From NCBI RefSeq assembly GCF_038562415.1, contig NZ_JBCFBA010000005.1:65519-129518 (forward strand): 64,000 bases of DNA, given 5' to 3'. Below are positions 56,018-64,000 of this stretch, piece by piece. The position numbers and the translations under genes were made by a program. Numbering within the stretch: the first letter of the stretch is position 1; each line of letters begins with the position of its first letter. This DNA is from Solidesulfovibrio sp. GTDB lineage: Bacteria > Desulfobacterota > Desulfovibrionia > Desulfovibrionales > Desulfovibrionaceae. Below the pieces are notes generated by a model. It worked only from the letters and a program-made list of their open reading frames with translations, ran no database searches and was not told the DNA's origin.

Positions 56018-56503
56018 CTATTGCTGGACGGGCCGGGCTCTATCACTGGCCTTGACTATGGCGGCAAGGCGCTTCCTGGCTCCTTCGCAATATTGACGCA
56101 GGAAGGACCAGACGGCGTATTCACCAGCCGCCCGACTGCCGGCAAAGAAAAATTGGACACGATGCCGGGCCATAAAGGAAAGGACGCTCTGACAGGCGCT
56201 ATGCGGATCAAGCCGACTGCGGTACTGCCCGGCGGCCAAGTCAGACCATGGGGCTTCGACCACCACCATGAAGGCGTCCATGCCCCGGGCTCGCTCCAGT
56301 TCGCGGACGAATCTTGGACGGTCCTGGGCAAGGCAATGAACAAGGTCGCCAAGCTCCTTGCGCTCGCAGGCCACCATGCTTTCCAGGCCCTTCACCGAAT
56401 AATCGCCCGTGACCAGGTTCCCGTCCTCTACGATCACGCCCTCGTACCTGGGGCCGTCAAAGGCGTAGCCGGCCTGTTCCCTGGTGTCGCGGACGATGAA
56501 CAT
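56018..56503 (-). CDS. ERCC4/XPF-type nuclease domain protein
   Basis: This 161-residue protein begins MFIVRDTREQAGYAF and continues with VTGDYSVKGLESMVACERKELGDLVHCL. Together these give the ERK-type metal-dependent nuclease site of the ERCC4/XPF fold. It lacks helicase and HhH domains. Such short forms occur in phages and may cut branched DNA or act in replication or packaging. The start at 56503 has GGAGG upstream and lies 2 nt past the preceding gene's stop at 56505, which is in the same operon. Confidence 0.75.
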   Translation of the reverse strand: MFIVRDTREQAGYAFDGPRYEGVIVEDGNLVTGDYSVKGLESMVACERKELGDLVHCLAQDRPRFVRELERARGMDAFMVVVEAPWSDLAAGQYRSRLDPHSACQSVLSFMARHRVQFFFAGSRAAGEYAVWSFLRQYCEGARKRLAAIVKASDRARPVQQ

Positions 56504-56504
56504 G

Positions 56505-57104
56505 CTATGCCTCCATGAAGTCGTCACGGTCAAAAGCATCACCGGCAGCAAACCAGAGCGATTGCACGGTTGCGCGTTGCCCGGCGGTCCAGGTCCGGGG
56601 ATAGATCGGCCACATGCTCCCGCCGTCGCCCCTGGTGAACTTCAGCCCCCTGTGCTGGCGCATGATCTCCAAGATGATCTTCACGGCCTCGGGCTGGGTC
56701 AGGATGGGCAGCTTGTCCATGTGGGCGGTCAGGTACGGCCGGGCCTCGACCAGCAGCGAACCAGCATAGGCGATAAGTTCGGGTTCGAGGCTCGGAGGAT
56801 AGACGGCGAGGATGCGCTCGCCCGCACGGACTACGCGCACGCCGTACAAGCGGCACACGTCGGACAGATCGAAAGCCGCCCACCAGCCATTGAAAACGGG
56901 ATCGGCATCATCGGGAGGACCGGGGAGCCAGCCCAAACCTGTGGGGTCTAGCTCCCGGCGCAGTTCTTCCCGACGTTCCCGGGCCACGTTGAGCACACGC
57001 TCGGCAACCTTGGCCGGCAGGCGGTCCAGCCCGGAGAGCTTCACCTTGCCATCCACGAAGGCGACCGCCGCGCCCATGTCGGTGATGATCCGGGCGGCGC
57101 TCAT
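56505..57104 (-). CDS. Hypothetical island protein
   Basis: This 199-residue cytoplasmic protein starts at 57104 (MSAARIITDMGAAVAF) and overlaps the primase/helicase stop by 4 nt, so it is co-translated with it. It includes LPAKVAERVLNVARERREELRRELDP and ends in RDDFMEA. No domain is recognised; its place between a primase and a nuclease suggests replication-linked use. Confidence 0.55.
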   Translation of the reverse strand: MSAARIITDMGAAVAFVDGKVKLSGLDRLPAKVAERVLNVARERREELRRELDPTGLGWLPGPPDDADPVFNGWWAAFDLSDVCRLYGVRVVRAGERILAVYPPSLEPELIAYAGSLLVEARPYLTAHMDKLPILTQPEAVKIILEIMRQHRGLKFTRGDGGSMWPIYPRTWTAGQRATVQSLWFAAGDAFDRDDFMEA

Positions 57105-60100
57105 ATCTCCACCTCCGCCGGGCCGGTCCATAGGCCGGTTCCCTCGGCCGGCTTCATGTCGATGACCGGGACCGTTTTCTGTTCGGAGTTATCGTTTTCG
57201 GCGGTTAGCTGGGTTACCCGGGTTACCACTTCAATATTGCTATCTTTTTTTGGTAACCCTCCGTTTTGGGGTTGGGTTACCTGGGTTACCGAAAGAGGGT
57301 TACCCGCTTCTGGTTCGGCCGAGGCATCCGGCGCGGTAACCCTGGTAACCCTCTGGTTTTCGGTTGGGTTACCGGGAAAGACCTGTGATTCCGGTTCGGT
57401 AACCCTGGTAACCGTAGTAACCCTATTTTTCGTTAATCCCTGGCGCGTTTCGTCGGCCTGATCGTCGAGGACCACCTCGGGCGCGAAGCGATAATATTTC
57501 GCAGCCTGCGGTTGCCCGGGGATTTTATGCAGGGAGGCGGGCTTGCCATCTTTGCCTGGAACGATGAGACCGCGCTCGACCAGATCTTTGACCAGCCGCT
57601 TGGTGTCATGCCCCCGGGCGATTTCCGATTTGAAGGCGGCCGGCGGCACGTAGTATTCCCAAGCGCCCGTAGCGTCTTCCTTGCGGCGAAACCCGGCCCG
57701 GTTGATGGTCTTGGTTTCGTCGGCCCGGTCGCCCCACACCTCGAACCGGCTGGACCCGTGTGCCTGGAAGAAAGCCCGGACCTGAGCAAGGGCGGCTTGA
57801 ATCTCAGACGCGCCCGTGCCGCCGCGCAACACCAGCCAATCCTGGAAGCATCGCGCCGCCGCCCGGGTCGCCTCGCCCTTGGGCCAGGGCAAGACCCCGT
57901 AGGCCGCGCCGCACTCGCCACCAGCGGCCACCAGGGCAAAACGGTTGCACACACGCTTGACTTGGCCATCGGCCCCGGCCGGACAGTGTTCCGTCATGAA
58001 AGACTTGATGAGCGCCGGGACCACCCGCATGGCTTCGTCATAGCCGGCCGTCACCTTCTCCAGGAACGCCCGCAAAGCCACGCCATAGGTCAGCTTGGCG
58101 GCTTCCTTTAGGTGGCGGGAAAAGGCGTCTCCATCGTGGAAGCCGTGCAAGTCCTCGAAGATGCCGAGCCCCACGCCAGCATCGGCGTAGATGTCCACGA
58201 CGCGCACCAACTGGCCCGCCATGGCCCGGCTTTTGCCGTCCTCCCTGATCTTGTCGGCCAGGGTGATTTCCCCAGTGCTCAAGAACAGGATGCGCCATTC
58301 CGCCGGCTTCCGGGCGGTTCCCTGCTTGGTGGCCCGGGTCTTGCCGGTTTCGTTGGTCAGCATGTAGGCGGTCTCGCCCGCTGCCTGGGGCGTCACCTGA
58401 GACAGTTCGTCCAGGCAGAGAAGCGCGTCGCTACGCCCCGCCGCCACCCCTTCCAGGCCGTTGGCCGTGGCCCGCCATTGCAGGACATAGCCCCTGACCC
58501 CGCCGCCGCCGCACACAGAGCCAGCCACCACCAAGGCCGTGGTCTTGCCCAGGCTGGACCCACCAACCAGATGCAGGCCGCCCGACTCGGCACAGGCCAG
58601 ATACAGCAGCGGCGCGGCCAGGGCAGCGGACACGGACAACACCAGCCGGGAGTTGCCGACGCAAAAACGGCCAAGGGAATCTTGCCATTCGGCCAGCGCG
58701 CCCTGGACTTTGAAGGGATTGTCCACGCGCTCGGCTTGCAGGATGACGGATTCTCCGGCCTCCAAACCAAAAACAGCATCGGGCAGGATGAACCGGCGGC
58801 CATGCCAACCGATGCGGGAGACACATCGTGCGCGGCCACGCGGGCGACACAGAGAAAGGAAGTCATGCAGGCGAGCACGGCCTTTGCCAGGAGCGATGTC
58901 CAGTCCCATAGCCAGAAGTTCGCCCCGTAGATCGTCACCAGAACCGCGCAAAGCCCGCATGGGCATGGCCCACCGATGGGCGTTGCCGTCCGGGTCGCGG
59001 ACCTCGACCAGTCGGCCCCATTCCAGATCATCGCCTTCGCGGGTCAGAGCCAAGACCTTGATGGGGGAACAGACACGGACCCAATCAGTATTGCCGTCAT
59101 TGTCTTCTACACGGTAGAATATTCCCGTGTCCCTGGCCTGGAACCCCTCGGGCAATCGGTCCAGCCGGCCCAAGACGATGGGACTTTTCACCCTGGCAGC
59201 GCATCCGTTGCAGTGCGTCCCGAAGTCGGCCTTGATGCTCTCACAGGTTCGAGGGCCGGCCTTGCTCATGGCCTGCTTGAGCTTGGCGTCTGTCTCGGCC
59301 AGGCTGTACTTAGGATGGGCCTTGCTCCAATCATGGGCCAGTCTTGTGCCGTCTTTGCACCGAACCCAGATGGACATGGCCGCGTACCATTCCGGCTCGG
59401 GCAGGCCGGCGGCATCATCGCGGCAGTGCCGTGCCCAGGCGCATTTGCCCACGATCAACTTGATGTCGGCATCGGCCACGTCGTCGTGGGCTTCGGCGTG
59501 ATCCGGTTCGTCTGGGGGCGTCTCCACCGAGGGCAACACGGCTTCGACAGCGGCCAGATCATACCGAGCCGCGAGGTCCACATGCTCGGCCGGGACCGTC
59601 ACCAGCACGGGCTGGTCCGTCTTGCGGTTCCACGTGCCGGGCAGGCGCAACACGCGGGGCAGATCGGATGTGTTGTCCAGCTTCCACCCGCGCTCCTTGC
59701 CCATGGCGATGATGAAGCGTTGCCACCGCTCCGACAGGTTCTTTGCCCTGGTCCATTCCGCTTCCGTCGAAAGCCGCATCGGTTCCGGGAAAAGCCAGTA
59801 CGGTTGCAGCCCCCCGCCCGTGAAGACGATGAGCGAGGGTTTGAGGGGCAAGGTCTTGATGAAGTCGAGGGCTTGCTCGAAGCTGATCGGCAGATTCTTT
59901 TCAGCATGGCCGGGGCCGCGCACGTCGAGGTCCAGCCAGAGTCCCGGAAGGGCAATCACGTCCTTGGCCTCGCCGCGCTTATTCTGGGCCGGCTTCTCCT
60001 TTCGCAAGCAGACGCCGTGCCAGATGTTGGCGGTCTTGGCCTGGGTAAGCGCCCACTTCTCGGCATCGGCCAGCCGGGAGCGATGGAAGGCCGCCGTCAC

Positions 60101-60217
60101 CGTCTTGCCGCCCGGGGTCTTGGTGAAGAAGGTCAACCAGCCGTCGAAGTCGGCATCGGTCCAGAGCAGGGCGAGAAATCCGGCGGGGTTTTGCAGGGTA
60201 TCAAGGGCGGCTATCAT
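57101..60217 (-). CDS. Large DUF927 primase/helicase-type replication protein
   Basis: This 1038-residue protein has three parts. Residues 1-330 resemble the RepB/primase-like N-terminus of satellite replication proteins (LPGLWLDLDVRGPGHAEKNLP, VFTGGGLQPYWLFPEP), with a PriCT-like helical part and CNGCAARVKSP. Residues about 440-800 are a DUF927 ATPase with Walker A GGSSLGKTT and Walker B-like LLCLDELSQ. The C-terminus holds Val-Thr-x-Val-Thr repeats encoded by an iterated DNA heptamer. It probably initiates replication of the excised island, and shares its operon with the nuclease and HGGxSTG genes. Confidence 0.82.
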   Translation of the reverse strand: MIAALDTLQNPAGFLALLWTDADFDGWLTFFTKTPGGKTVTAAFHRSRLADAEKWALTQAKTANIWHGVCLRKEKPAQNKRGEAKDVIALPGLWLDLDVRGPGHAEKNLPISFEQALDFIKTLPLKPSLIVFTGGGLQPYWLFPEPMRLSTEAEWTRAKNLSERWQRFIIAMGKERGWKLDNTSDLPRVLRLPGTWNRKTDQPVLVTVPAEHVDLAARYDLAAVEAVLPSVETPPDEPDHAEAHDDVADADIKLIVGKCAWARHCRDDAAGLPEPEWYAAMSIWVRCKDGTRLAHDWSKAHPKYSLAETDAKLKQAMSKAGPRTCESIKADFGTHCNGCAARVKSPIVLGRLDRLPEGFQARDTGIFYRVEDNDGNTDWVRVCSPIKVLALTREGDDLEWGRLVEVRDPDGNAHRWAMPMRALRGSGDDLRGELLAMGLDIAPGKGRARLHDFLSLCRPRGRARCVSRIGWHGRRFILPDAVFGLEAGESVILQAERVDNPFKVQGALAEWQDSLGRFCVGNSRLVLSVSAALAAPLLYLACAESGGLHLVGGSSLGKTTALVVAGSVCGGGGVRGYVLQWRATANGLEGVAAGRSDALLCLDELSQVTPQAAGETAYMLTNETGKTRATKQGTARKPAEWRILFLSTGEITLADKIREDGKSRAMAGQLVRVVDIYADAGVGLGIFEDLHGFHDGDAFSRHLKEAAKLTYGVALRAFLEKVTAGYDEAMRVVPALIKSFMTEHCPAGADGQVKRVCNRFALVAAGGECGAAYGVLPWPKGEATRAAARCFQDWLVLRGGTGASEIQAALAQVRAFFQAHGSSRFEVWGDRADETKTINRAGFRRKEDATGAWEYYVPPAAFKSEIARGHDTKRLVKDLVERGLIVPGKDGKPASLHKIPGQPQAAKYYRFAPEVVLDDQADETRQGLTKNRVTTVTRVTEPESQVFPGNPTENQRVTRVTAPDASAEPEAGNPLSVTQVTQPQNGGLPKKDSNIEVVTRVTQLTAENDNSEQKTVPVIDMKPAEGTGLWTGPAEVEI
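57212..57413. repeat. Eleven GGTWACC heptamers within the primase gene
   Basis: GGTTACC or its complement GGTAACC occurs at 57212, 57221, 57252, 57275, 57284, 57298, 57335, 57344, 57367, 57398 and 57407. Eight form four pairs with 9-nt spacing, and the pairs recur every 60-63 nt with one single copy between each. On the coding strand the pairs encode Val-Thr-x-Val-Thr and two of the singles encode Gly-Asn-Pro, in a different frame. Three more copies lie in the hairpin array (53550, 53580, 53592). Confidence 0.85.
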
Positions 60218-60552
60218 TCCGCCCCCTTCATGCCCCGATAGAGGTACAGGGCGACACGGTGGGGCTTACCTTCAGACGTGAAGTCATCGGTCGGTACCGT
60301 ATCAATCATATGTCCGCGTGCGCGGAGCTCCAGAACCCGTGCGGCAGGGTGAAGGATGTCGTGATACTTGCGAGCGGCCAGGGTCGAGACGGGGCCTTTG
60401 TGCAGAGCGGCCAACAGCCGGGACCGCTGGGCCGAAGCGGAATTGTCGTTGCCATTTTCGGCAGGGCTGGGCAGAATGGTTTCGTCACCGCTGACAACCA
60501 CCTTTTCCGCAAAGCCCCGGCCGTCACCGGGGTTTTGCATTTTGGTGTCCAT
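60214..60552 (-). CDS. Helix-turn-helix island protein
   Basis: This 112-residue protein starts at 60552 (MDTKMQNPGDGRG). SRLLAALHKGPVSTLAARKYHDILHPAARVLELRARGH is a DUF-type winged HTH seen in phage proteins; a short basic end follows (PHRVALYLYRGMKG). It overlaps the primase start by 4 nt and is the gene just upstream, so it may regulate or assist it. Confidence 0.65.
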   Translation of the reverse strand: MDTKMQNPGDGRGFAEKVVVSGDETILPSPAENGNDNSASAQRSRLLAALHKGPVSTLAARKYHDILHPAARVLELRARGHMIDTVPTDDFTSEGKPHRVALYLYRGMKGAE

Positions 60553-60560
60553 GATGCCCC

Positions 60561-60779
60561 CTACTGCAACCGCTCGATAAGGGCTTCGATGTCCTTGGCC
60601 CTCCAAGCGACACACCGCTCACCGATGCGGACAGGTTTGGGGAAACGGCCGGTCTTGACGCCCGCCCACCATGTGGACCGCGACACAGGGACCAACGGCG
60701 GGATGCCACGTTTCTTGTCACCGACGATTTGAGGAAGCCGCAGAAGGGATGCCTCGGAAAGATGCTGATGCACTGCCAT
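60561..60779 (-). CDS. AlpA-family regulator 1
   Basis: This 72-residue protein has the AlpA winged-helix pattern SEASLLRLPQIVGDKKRGIPPLVPVSRSTWWAGVKTGRFPKPVRIGERCVAWRAKDIEALIERL. AlpA proteins activate excision or the integrase gene in P4-like elements. The start at 60779 is chosen where the homology begins. It precedes the replication genes. Confidence 0.8.
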   Translation of the reverse strand: MAVHQHLSEASLLRLPQIVGDKKRGIPPLVPVSRSTWWAGVKTGRFPKPVRIGERCVAWRAKDIEALIERLQ

Positions 60780-60968
60780 GGGTATTCTCCTAACAATATG
60801 GTTGCCGCTAAACCCTGTTGCGCCTAGCTGGACAACCCTAACCCCGCGTAATGGGCCGCCGCTTCTGGCGGGCATCCACGGGCGCAAAAAAGGGTTCCGG
60901 CGGGTATTGACAGGATGTTGTGGAAGACATCCGAGAGAACTATCCACGCTTTTTTTTGTGGTCATGAC

Positions 60969-61175
60969 CTACGTCCCCTTGCCCGACGCCAGCCGGTTCA
61001 CCAGTTCGTCAATCTGGCTTTCAGGCCACGCCACAGCACGCGCCCCCAGCTTCACGGGCCGGGGAAACACGCCTTGGCGCACAAGGTCGAGGAAGCGGCT
61101 ACGCTTGTAGCCAACGCGGTCGAGGACTTGGGGGAGACGAAGGAGACGCTCGGACTTGTGAATATCGGCTTGCAA
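60969..61175 (-). CDS. AlpA-family regulator 2
   Basis: This 68-residue second AlpA-type protein has ERLLRLPQVLDRVGYKRSRFLDLVRQGVFPRPVKLGARAVAWPESQIDELVNRL. It is clearly a paralogue of the one at 60561. Two AlpA copies in tandem suggest a two-step control of integrase and replication genes. Confidence 0.82.
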   Translation of the reverse strand: MQADIHKSERLLRLPQVLDRVGYKRSRFLDLVRQGVFPRPVKLGARAVAWPESQIDELVNRLASGKGT

Positions 61176-61294
61176 CTGGCCATTCTCCTTTTAGGAGTGA
61201 CCACCCTCGCGGCGAGACTCGCGGGCCGTGGGGTGGAATGGTCAGTTTGAACCAAAAAAGTCCGAGAATGAAAAAGAACCAGAAAACGCTTTTT

Positions 61295-61334
61295 GGTTCC
61301 TGGAACCTATTTCGCTGTTTTGGTTCCTGGAACC
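61295..61334. repeat. Twin palindromes GGTTCCTGGAACC
   Basis: GGTTCCTGGAACC occurs at 61295 and 61322, 27 nt apart, with a further GGTTCCAGAA-like half at about 61350. They lie at the 3' end of the unknown AT-rich gene and upstream of AlpA regulator 2, a plausible operator. Confidence 0.5.
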
Positions 61335-62296
61335 AGTTTGCGTTTCCGGGTTCCAGAAGTGCACTTCCGTTTGGGGTGCAGCGGCTTCTTCTTGTCAAAC
61401 GTAAGCACCTCAGCAGCTGCAATGCAAGCCTCGGTCCTTCTTAGAAAGTGATAATAGTCTGGATCATATCCTAATCCTAATTTTTCAAAACAAGAAAGTT
61501 GTTCAAACTCTTTAATAGCTTCAATTTTAGAGCCATGCCGACAACCGAGAACATTGACCTTGTCCCAGAGCCAAAGCCCAATGGCTCTAGACTTGTCGCC
61601 TGCTCTATCATAAGATACATCCGGCTTCCCGACTATTTGCTGATACTCGATCTCGTAGCTTTTATCATCTAGATCGTATAGACTTTTTTCTCTGTCATTA
61701 AAATCCGGTATAGCCATAAGAGTCAATACTTTCATAAGTGTATTGAACTGCTCGTCAAGCGGTTCATTAAGGTCTATTGTGCAAACAGCCTTTCGCTGCC
61801 CTCCTTTTTCATCAAATTTTATATTGTTGGCAGCATTGACAGGCAATCGGATGCTGCCTTCTCTTCTTTTATAGCTAGTACATAAATTTGGAATCGTCCA
61901 ATAAATATCCTCGTTTTTCGACAGAACATCTAGCAGCGATGACGGATCATCACCAAAATTAGTCCATGTCTCGCCTCCTATTTTGTCTATTTGAATAAAA
62001 ATTTTAGCTGCCTCTATGATAAGGCTAACCCCTTTTTCACCTAGCTCTTTTGCATATCTATCCTTTGATATCATTAGCTCAACATATGACTTCTTCATTG
62101 TCTTGCTGCTTAAATGATTAGCCGTGTCTTGAACGAGAAATCTAAATTTCATGCCGGTCTTTATCCCCAGCTGCTCAAACTCCTCCTCTAGGTCAAACAA
62201 TTTATCGGCAAGCGGAATATAACTTGGATTTCTGGCAACATATTGTTGTTTGAAGAAGTGATATCCTGCAAGCCAATATGCAAGGTCGCGTCCCAT
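61307..62296 (-). CDS. AT-rich unknown protein (island cargo)
   Basis: This 329-residue soluble protein starts MGRDLAYWLAGYHFFKQQYVARNPSYIPLADKLFDLEEEFEQLG. I recognise no domain. It is clearly lower in GC than the neighbours, with a Lys/Arg-rich C-terminus (KKPLHPKRKCTSGTRKRKLVPGTKTAK). Position between integrase-side genes and AlpA is a usual cargo slot in satellites, so a defence or accessory role is possible but unproved. Confidence 0.6.
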   Translation of the reverse strand: MGRDLAYWLAGYHFFKQQYVARNPSYIPLADKLFDLEEEFEQLGIKTGMKFRFLVQDTANHLSSKTMKKSYVELMISKDRYAKELGEKGVSLIIEAAKIFIQIDKIGGETWTNFGDDPSSLLDVLSKNEDIYWTIPNLCTSYKRREGSIRLPVNAANNIKFDEKGGQRKAVCTIDLNEPLDEQFNTLMKVLTLMAIPDFNDREKSLYDLDDKSYEIEYQQIVGKPDVSYDRAGDKSRAIGLWLWDKVNVLGCRHGSKIEAIKEFEQLSCFEKLGLGYDPDYYHFLRRTEACIAAAEVLTFDKKKPLHPKRKCTSGTRKRKLVPGTKTAK

Positions 62297-62408
62297 CTCC
62301 CAAGCCCCCTCAGCTTGTCCCTGTTATGAATCCCCGCCCAGGCCGGTAGGGTTCCGGCTCTTCGGGAGCTACCCTAGGGCGGGGAAATGTCGTCTATGCG
62401 GTCGTCAG

Positions 62409-62606
62409 CTATGCCGGGGCCTCGGCAGAATCGCCCATGGCCTCGCACAGTCCGATTGCCGTCTCAGCTTCGGCCGCCAAGTCCTCCACCACATCCACCA
62501 GTCCGGGCAGGGCTTCCGTGCTTTGCAGATAGTCCTTCAAAAAGATGAGTTTCGAGGAAATCCGGTGAAGGTGATCTTCAAGCGTTCTCGTGCTGGAGCT
62601 ACACAT
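62409..62606 (-). CDS. Small hypothetical island protein
   Basis: This 65-residue acidic helical protein begins MCSSSTRTLEDHLHRISSKLIFLKDYLQS and overlaps the upstream gene by 8 nt. No domain is recognised. Confidence 0.55.
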   Translation of the reverse strand: MCSSSTRTLEDHLHRISSKLIFLKDYLQSTEALPGLVDVVEDLAAEAETAIGLCEAMGDSAEAPA

Positions 62607-62919
62607 GGGTGGCCTCCTTCGGCTCAAGAGCAACGCCCACGATCTCGCCCGTGGCGGCACCGGAATAGTTCGCCCGGGCGCGGATGAACTGAATATGCCC
62701 GATATGCTTGTCGAGGGCTTCCTCGGCGGCATCGAATTGACTTTCGGCTTGCTTCAACAACGATTCAAGGATGGACCCGATATGCGCGGGGTCAACACTC
62801 GGCCCCGCATGGCCTATCTCGTCCAAGTTCAAGAGCATTTCCTTGAACGCACAGAGGGGCATAAGGGCATCTTCAGCAAAAATTGCGAGGCGGCTGGAAT
62901 ACGTATTGTTTTCGCTCAT
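62599..62919 (-). CDS. Small hypothetical island protein
   Basis: This 106-residue acidic helical protein (MSENNTYSSRLAIFAEDALMPLCAFKEMLLNLDE...) has coiled-coil tendency at residues 48-75. It overlaps its downstream neighbour and starts 3 nt after its upstream one, so it is part of an operon. No domain is recognised. Confidence 0.6.
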   Translation of the reverse strand: MSENNTYSSRLAIFAEDALMPLCAFKEMLLNLDEIGHAGPSVDPAHIGSILESLLKQAESQFDAAEEALDKHIGHIQFIRARANYSGAATGEIVGVALEPKEATHV

Positions 62920-62922
62920 GAC

Positions 62923-63132
62923 CTACATCTCCACCTTGAATGCGAAGTCACCGCACCAGCTATCCGCCAACACTTCGGGCCAGATGCCCACATGCCCATG
63001 CCCGCCCGTCACCTGTCCCGCGACAATCCACGGGGAACGCTTGTGGCAGGAATTGTCAAGCCGCCAGCGACACGCCGCGCACCGGGGCCGCTTGCTGGTC
63101 CTGTGCCCGTGCGATATGCCCGTCTCAGTCAT
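62923..63132 (-). CDS. Small Cys-containing hypothetical island protein
   Basis: This 69-residue protein has CAACRWRLDNSC and a His-rich middle (GGHGHVGIW), a possible small zinc-binding fold as often seen in phage genomes. Function is unknown. Confidence 0.5.
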   Translation of the reverse strand: MTETGISHGHRTSKRPRCAACRWRLDNSCHKRSPWIVAGQVTGGHGHVGIWPEVLADSWCGDFAFKVEM

Positions 63133-63245
63133 GGCCGTACCTTCCTTTCAGGTCGGTTGTGATAGGCCCTGGCCGGTGCGCTACCACCAGCCGGGGCCGA
63201 TTTATAAGGTCCGCCCCCTTCAGGCGGATTCCTCCATGGTGGTGG

Positions 63246-64000
63246 TCATTCCCCGGCCGTCGCGTGAAGCGGCGTCACCTTCGCCCCGGCCTTGAGCGTG
63301 TCCAGGTAGTCGGCCCATGCCTGCATCATCTTGCGGCGCTCGGGCAGGTATTGCGCGAAGTTGTAGGCCGCCCGGACGGTATCACGCTCCCCGTGGGCAA
63401 GCTGGCGCTCGATGGCGTCATGAAGCCAGCCCAATTCATTGAGCAGGGTTGAGGCCATGGAGCGGAAGCCGTGCGAGGTCATTTCCCTCTTCTCGAACCC
63501 AAGGTAGCGCAAGGCCGCATTGAGCGTATTCTCGGACATGGGGATGGCGGCCGAACCCCGGCCGGGAAAGATGTACTTGCCCGCTCCGGTCAGGGGATGC
63601 AGTTCCCGCAGGATGGCCAGGGATTGCGTGGAGAGCGGCACAAGATGCTGTTCGTTCATCTTCATGCGCTCGGCCGGGATGCGCCATTCCGCTTTGTCAA
63701 AGTCGATTTCCGACCACTCGCCTTTTCGCAGTTCTCCAGGACGAAGAAATACCAGCGGGGCCAGCCTCAGGGCGCAGCGGACCACGAAAGACCCTGTGTA
63801 ATTCTCGATGAACCGCAGTAGCCGCGCCACCTCCTTGGGGTCGGTGACGGACGCATGGTGCTTGACGTTGCGAGGCTGCAAAGCTCCCCGCAGATCGACG
63901 GATATGTCGCGCTCGGCCAGACCGCAGGCCACGGCGTAGCGGAAAACCTGTCCGGTGCTCTGCATCATGCGCCGGGCCGTGTCCTTGGCTCCCCGGGCTT
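63246..64000 (-). CDS. P4-type tyrosine recombinase (integrase), C-terminal part, cut by window edge
   Basis: The frame is open to base 64000, so the N-terminal arm-binding part is outside. The visible 250 residues hold the catalytic domain: the first Arg in LAPLVFLRPGELRKGEW, HGFRSMAST with the second Arg, a His in RQLAHGERDTVRAAYN, and the nucleophile region AAYNFAQYLPERRKMMQ. It reads leftward from the right edge. This fits integration in a tRNA 3' end on the minus strand just outside the window, matching the tRNA fragment at 50930. Confidence 0.92.
   Translation of the reverse strand, partial: ARGAKDTARRMMQSTGQVFRYAVACGLAERDISVDLRGALQPRNVKHHASVTDPKEVARLLRFIENYTGSFVVRCALRLAPLVFLRPGELRKGEWSEIDFDKAEWRIPAERMKMNEQHLVPLSTQSLAILRELHPLTGAGKYIFPGRGSAAIPMSENTLNAALRYLGFEKREMTSHGFRSMASTLLNELGWLHDAIERQLAHGERDTVRAAYNFAQYLPERRKMMQAWADYLDTLKAGAKVTPLHATAGE

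Noticed and set aside
50946-64000. Complete prophage
   Set aside because: No capsid, portal, terminase or tail genes are visible; the content fits a satellite or P4-like island, though genes beyond the right edge cannot be seen.

Overview
The window is high-GC bacterial DNA that looks like a strictly anaerobic, sulfate-reducing Desulfovibrionaceae-type genome. This rests on a Desulfovibrio-style outer-membrane porin, many glycyl radical enzymes (GREs) and Fe-S proteins, sigma-54 control, and probable selenocysteine genes. The assignment is inferred from gene content, not from a marker phylogeny.

Layout. Positions 1-8.5 kb are ordinary chromosome: the end of an acyltransferase, a DUF4019 protein, an incomplete ABC importer, a truncated VOC gene, and ribBA-ribH-nusB-leuS. 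Positions 8.6-50 kb form an accessory metabolic region built around three GRE loci. Locus 1 (8.6-17.7 kb) has a PrpR-type sigma-54 activator divergent from GRE1, then a HesB-like protein, an activase, a DASS-family carrier and a DctA-type carrier. Locus 2 (22.2-38.4 kb) has GRE2 followed by two HesB-like genes (one with an in-frame UGA) and a DUF169 gene. Divergent from it are a PAS/sigma-54 activator, an activase, another HesB-like gene, an MFS carrier, DUF4037, DUF4125, a porin and a second MFS copy. The second MFS copy leads into clpA-like, Fe-S protein, hypA and hypB (to 43.1 kb). Locus 3 (43.3-50.4 kb) has an MFS carrier, GRE3, an activase, a second UGA-containing HesB-like gene and a LysR regulator. 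Between loci 1 and 2 lie a DUF1566 protein, an alpha/beta hydrolase, an MFS carrier and a HAF-repeat fragment.

From about 50.9 kb to beyond the right edge lies an integrated element. Its left end carries a tRNA 3'-end fragment plus the tRNA terminator. It carries a P4-type tyrosine integrase (cut by the window edge), two AlpA regulators, a large DUF927 primase/helicase, an ERCC4-type nuclease, HGGxSTG proteins and AT-rich cargo (a putAbiC-like protein, an ImmA/IrrE peptidase and an unknown protein). No capsid or tail genes are visible, so it resembles a phage satellite or P4-like island.

Main finding. Five small HesB-like proteins accompany three GREs and three activases. Two of the five have an in-frame UGA exactly where the paralogues have a conserved Cys, and each UGA is followed 10-12 nt later by a hairpin (CTCAG-G-CTGAG core) of the kind expected for a bacterial SECIS element. 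GRE1 and GRE2 carry CVGTG at the thiyl-radical site instead of the GCVE of dehydratase/lyase GREs, so their chemistry is probably different. Six sigma-54 promoters precede the GRE, activase, porin and MFS units, suggesting one regulon for uptake and radical cleavage of unidentified substrates. In the island, an iterated GGTWACC heptamer is read in two different frames of the primase gene, which points to a DNA-level role such as a replication origin.
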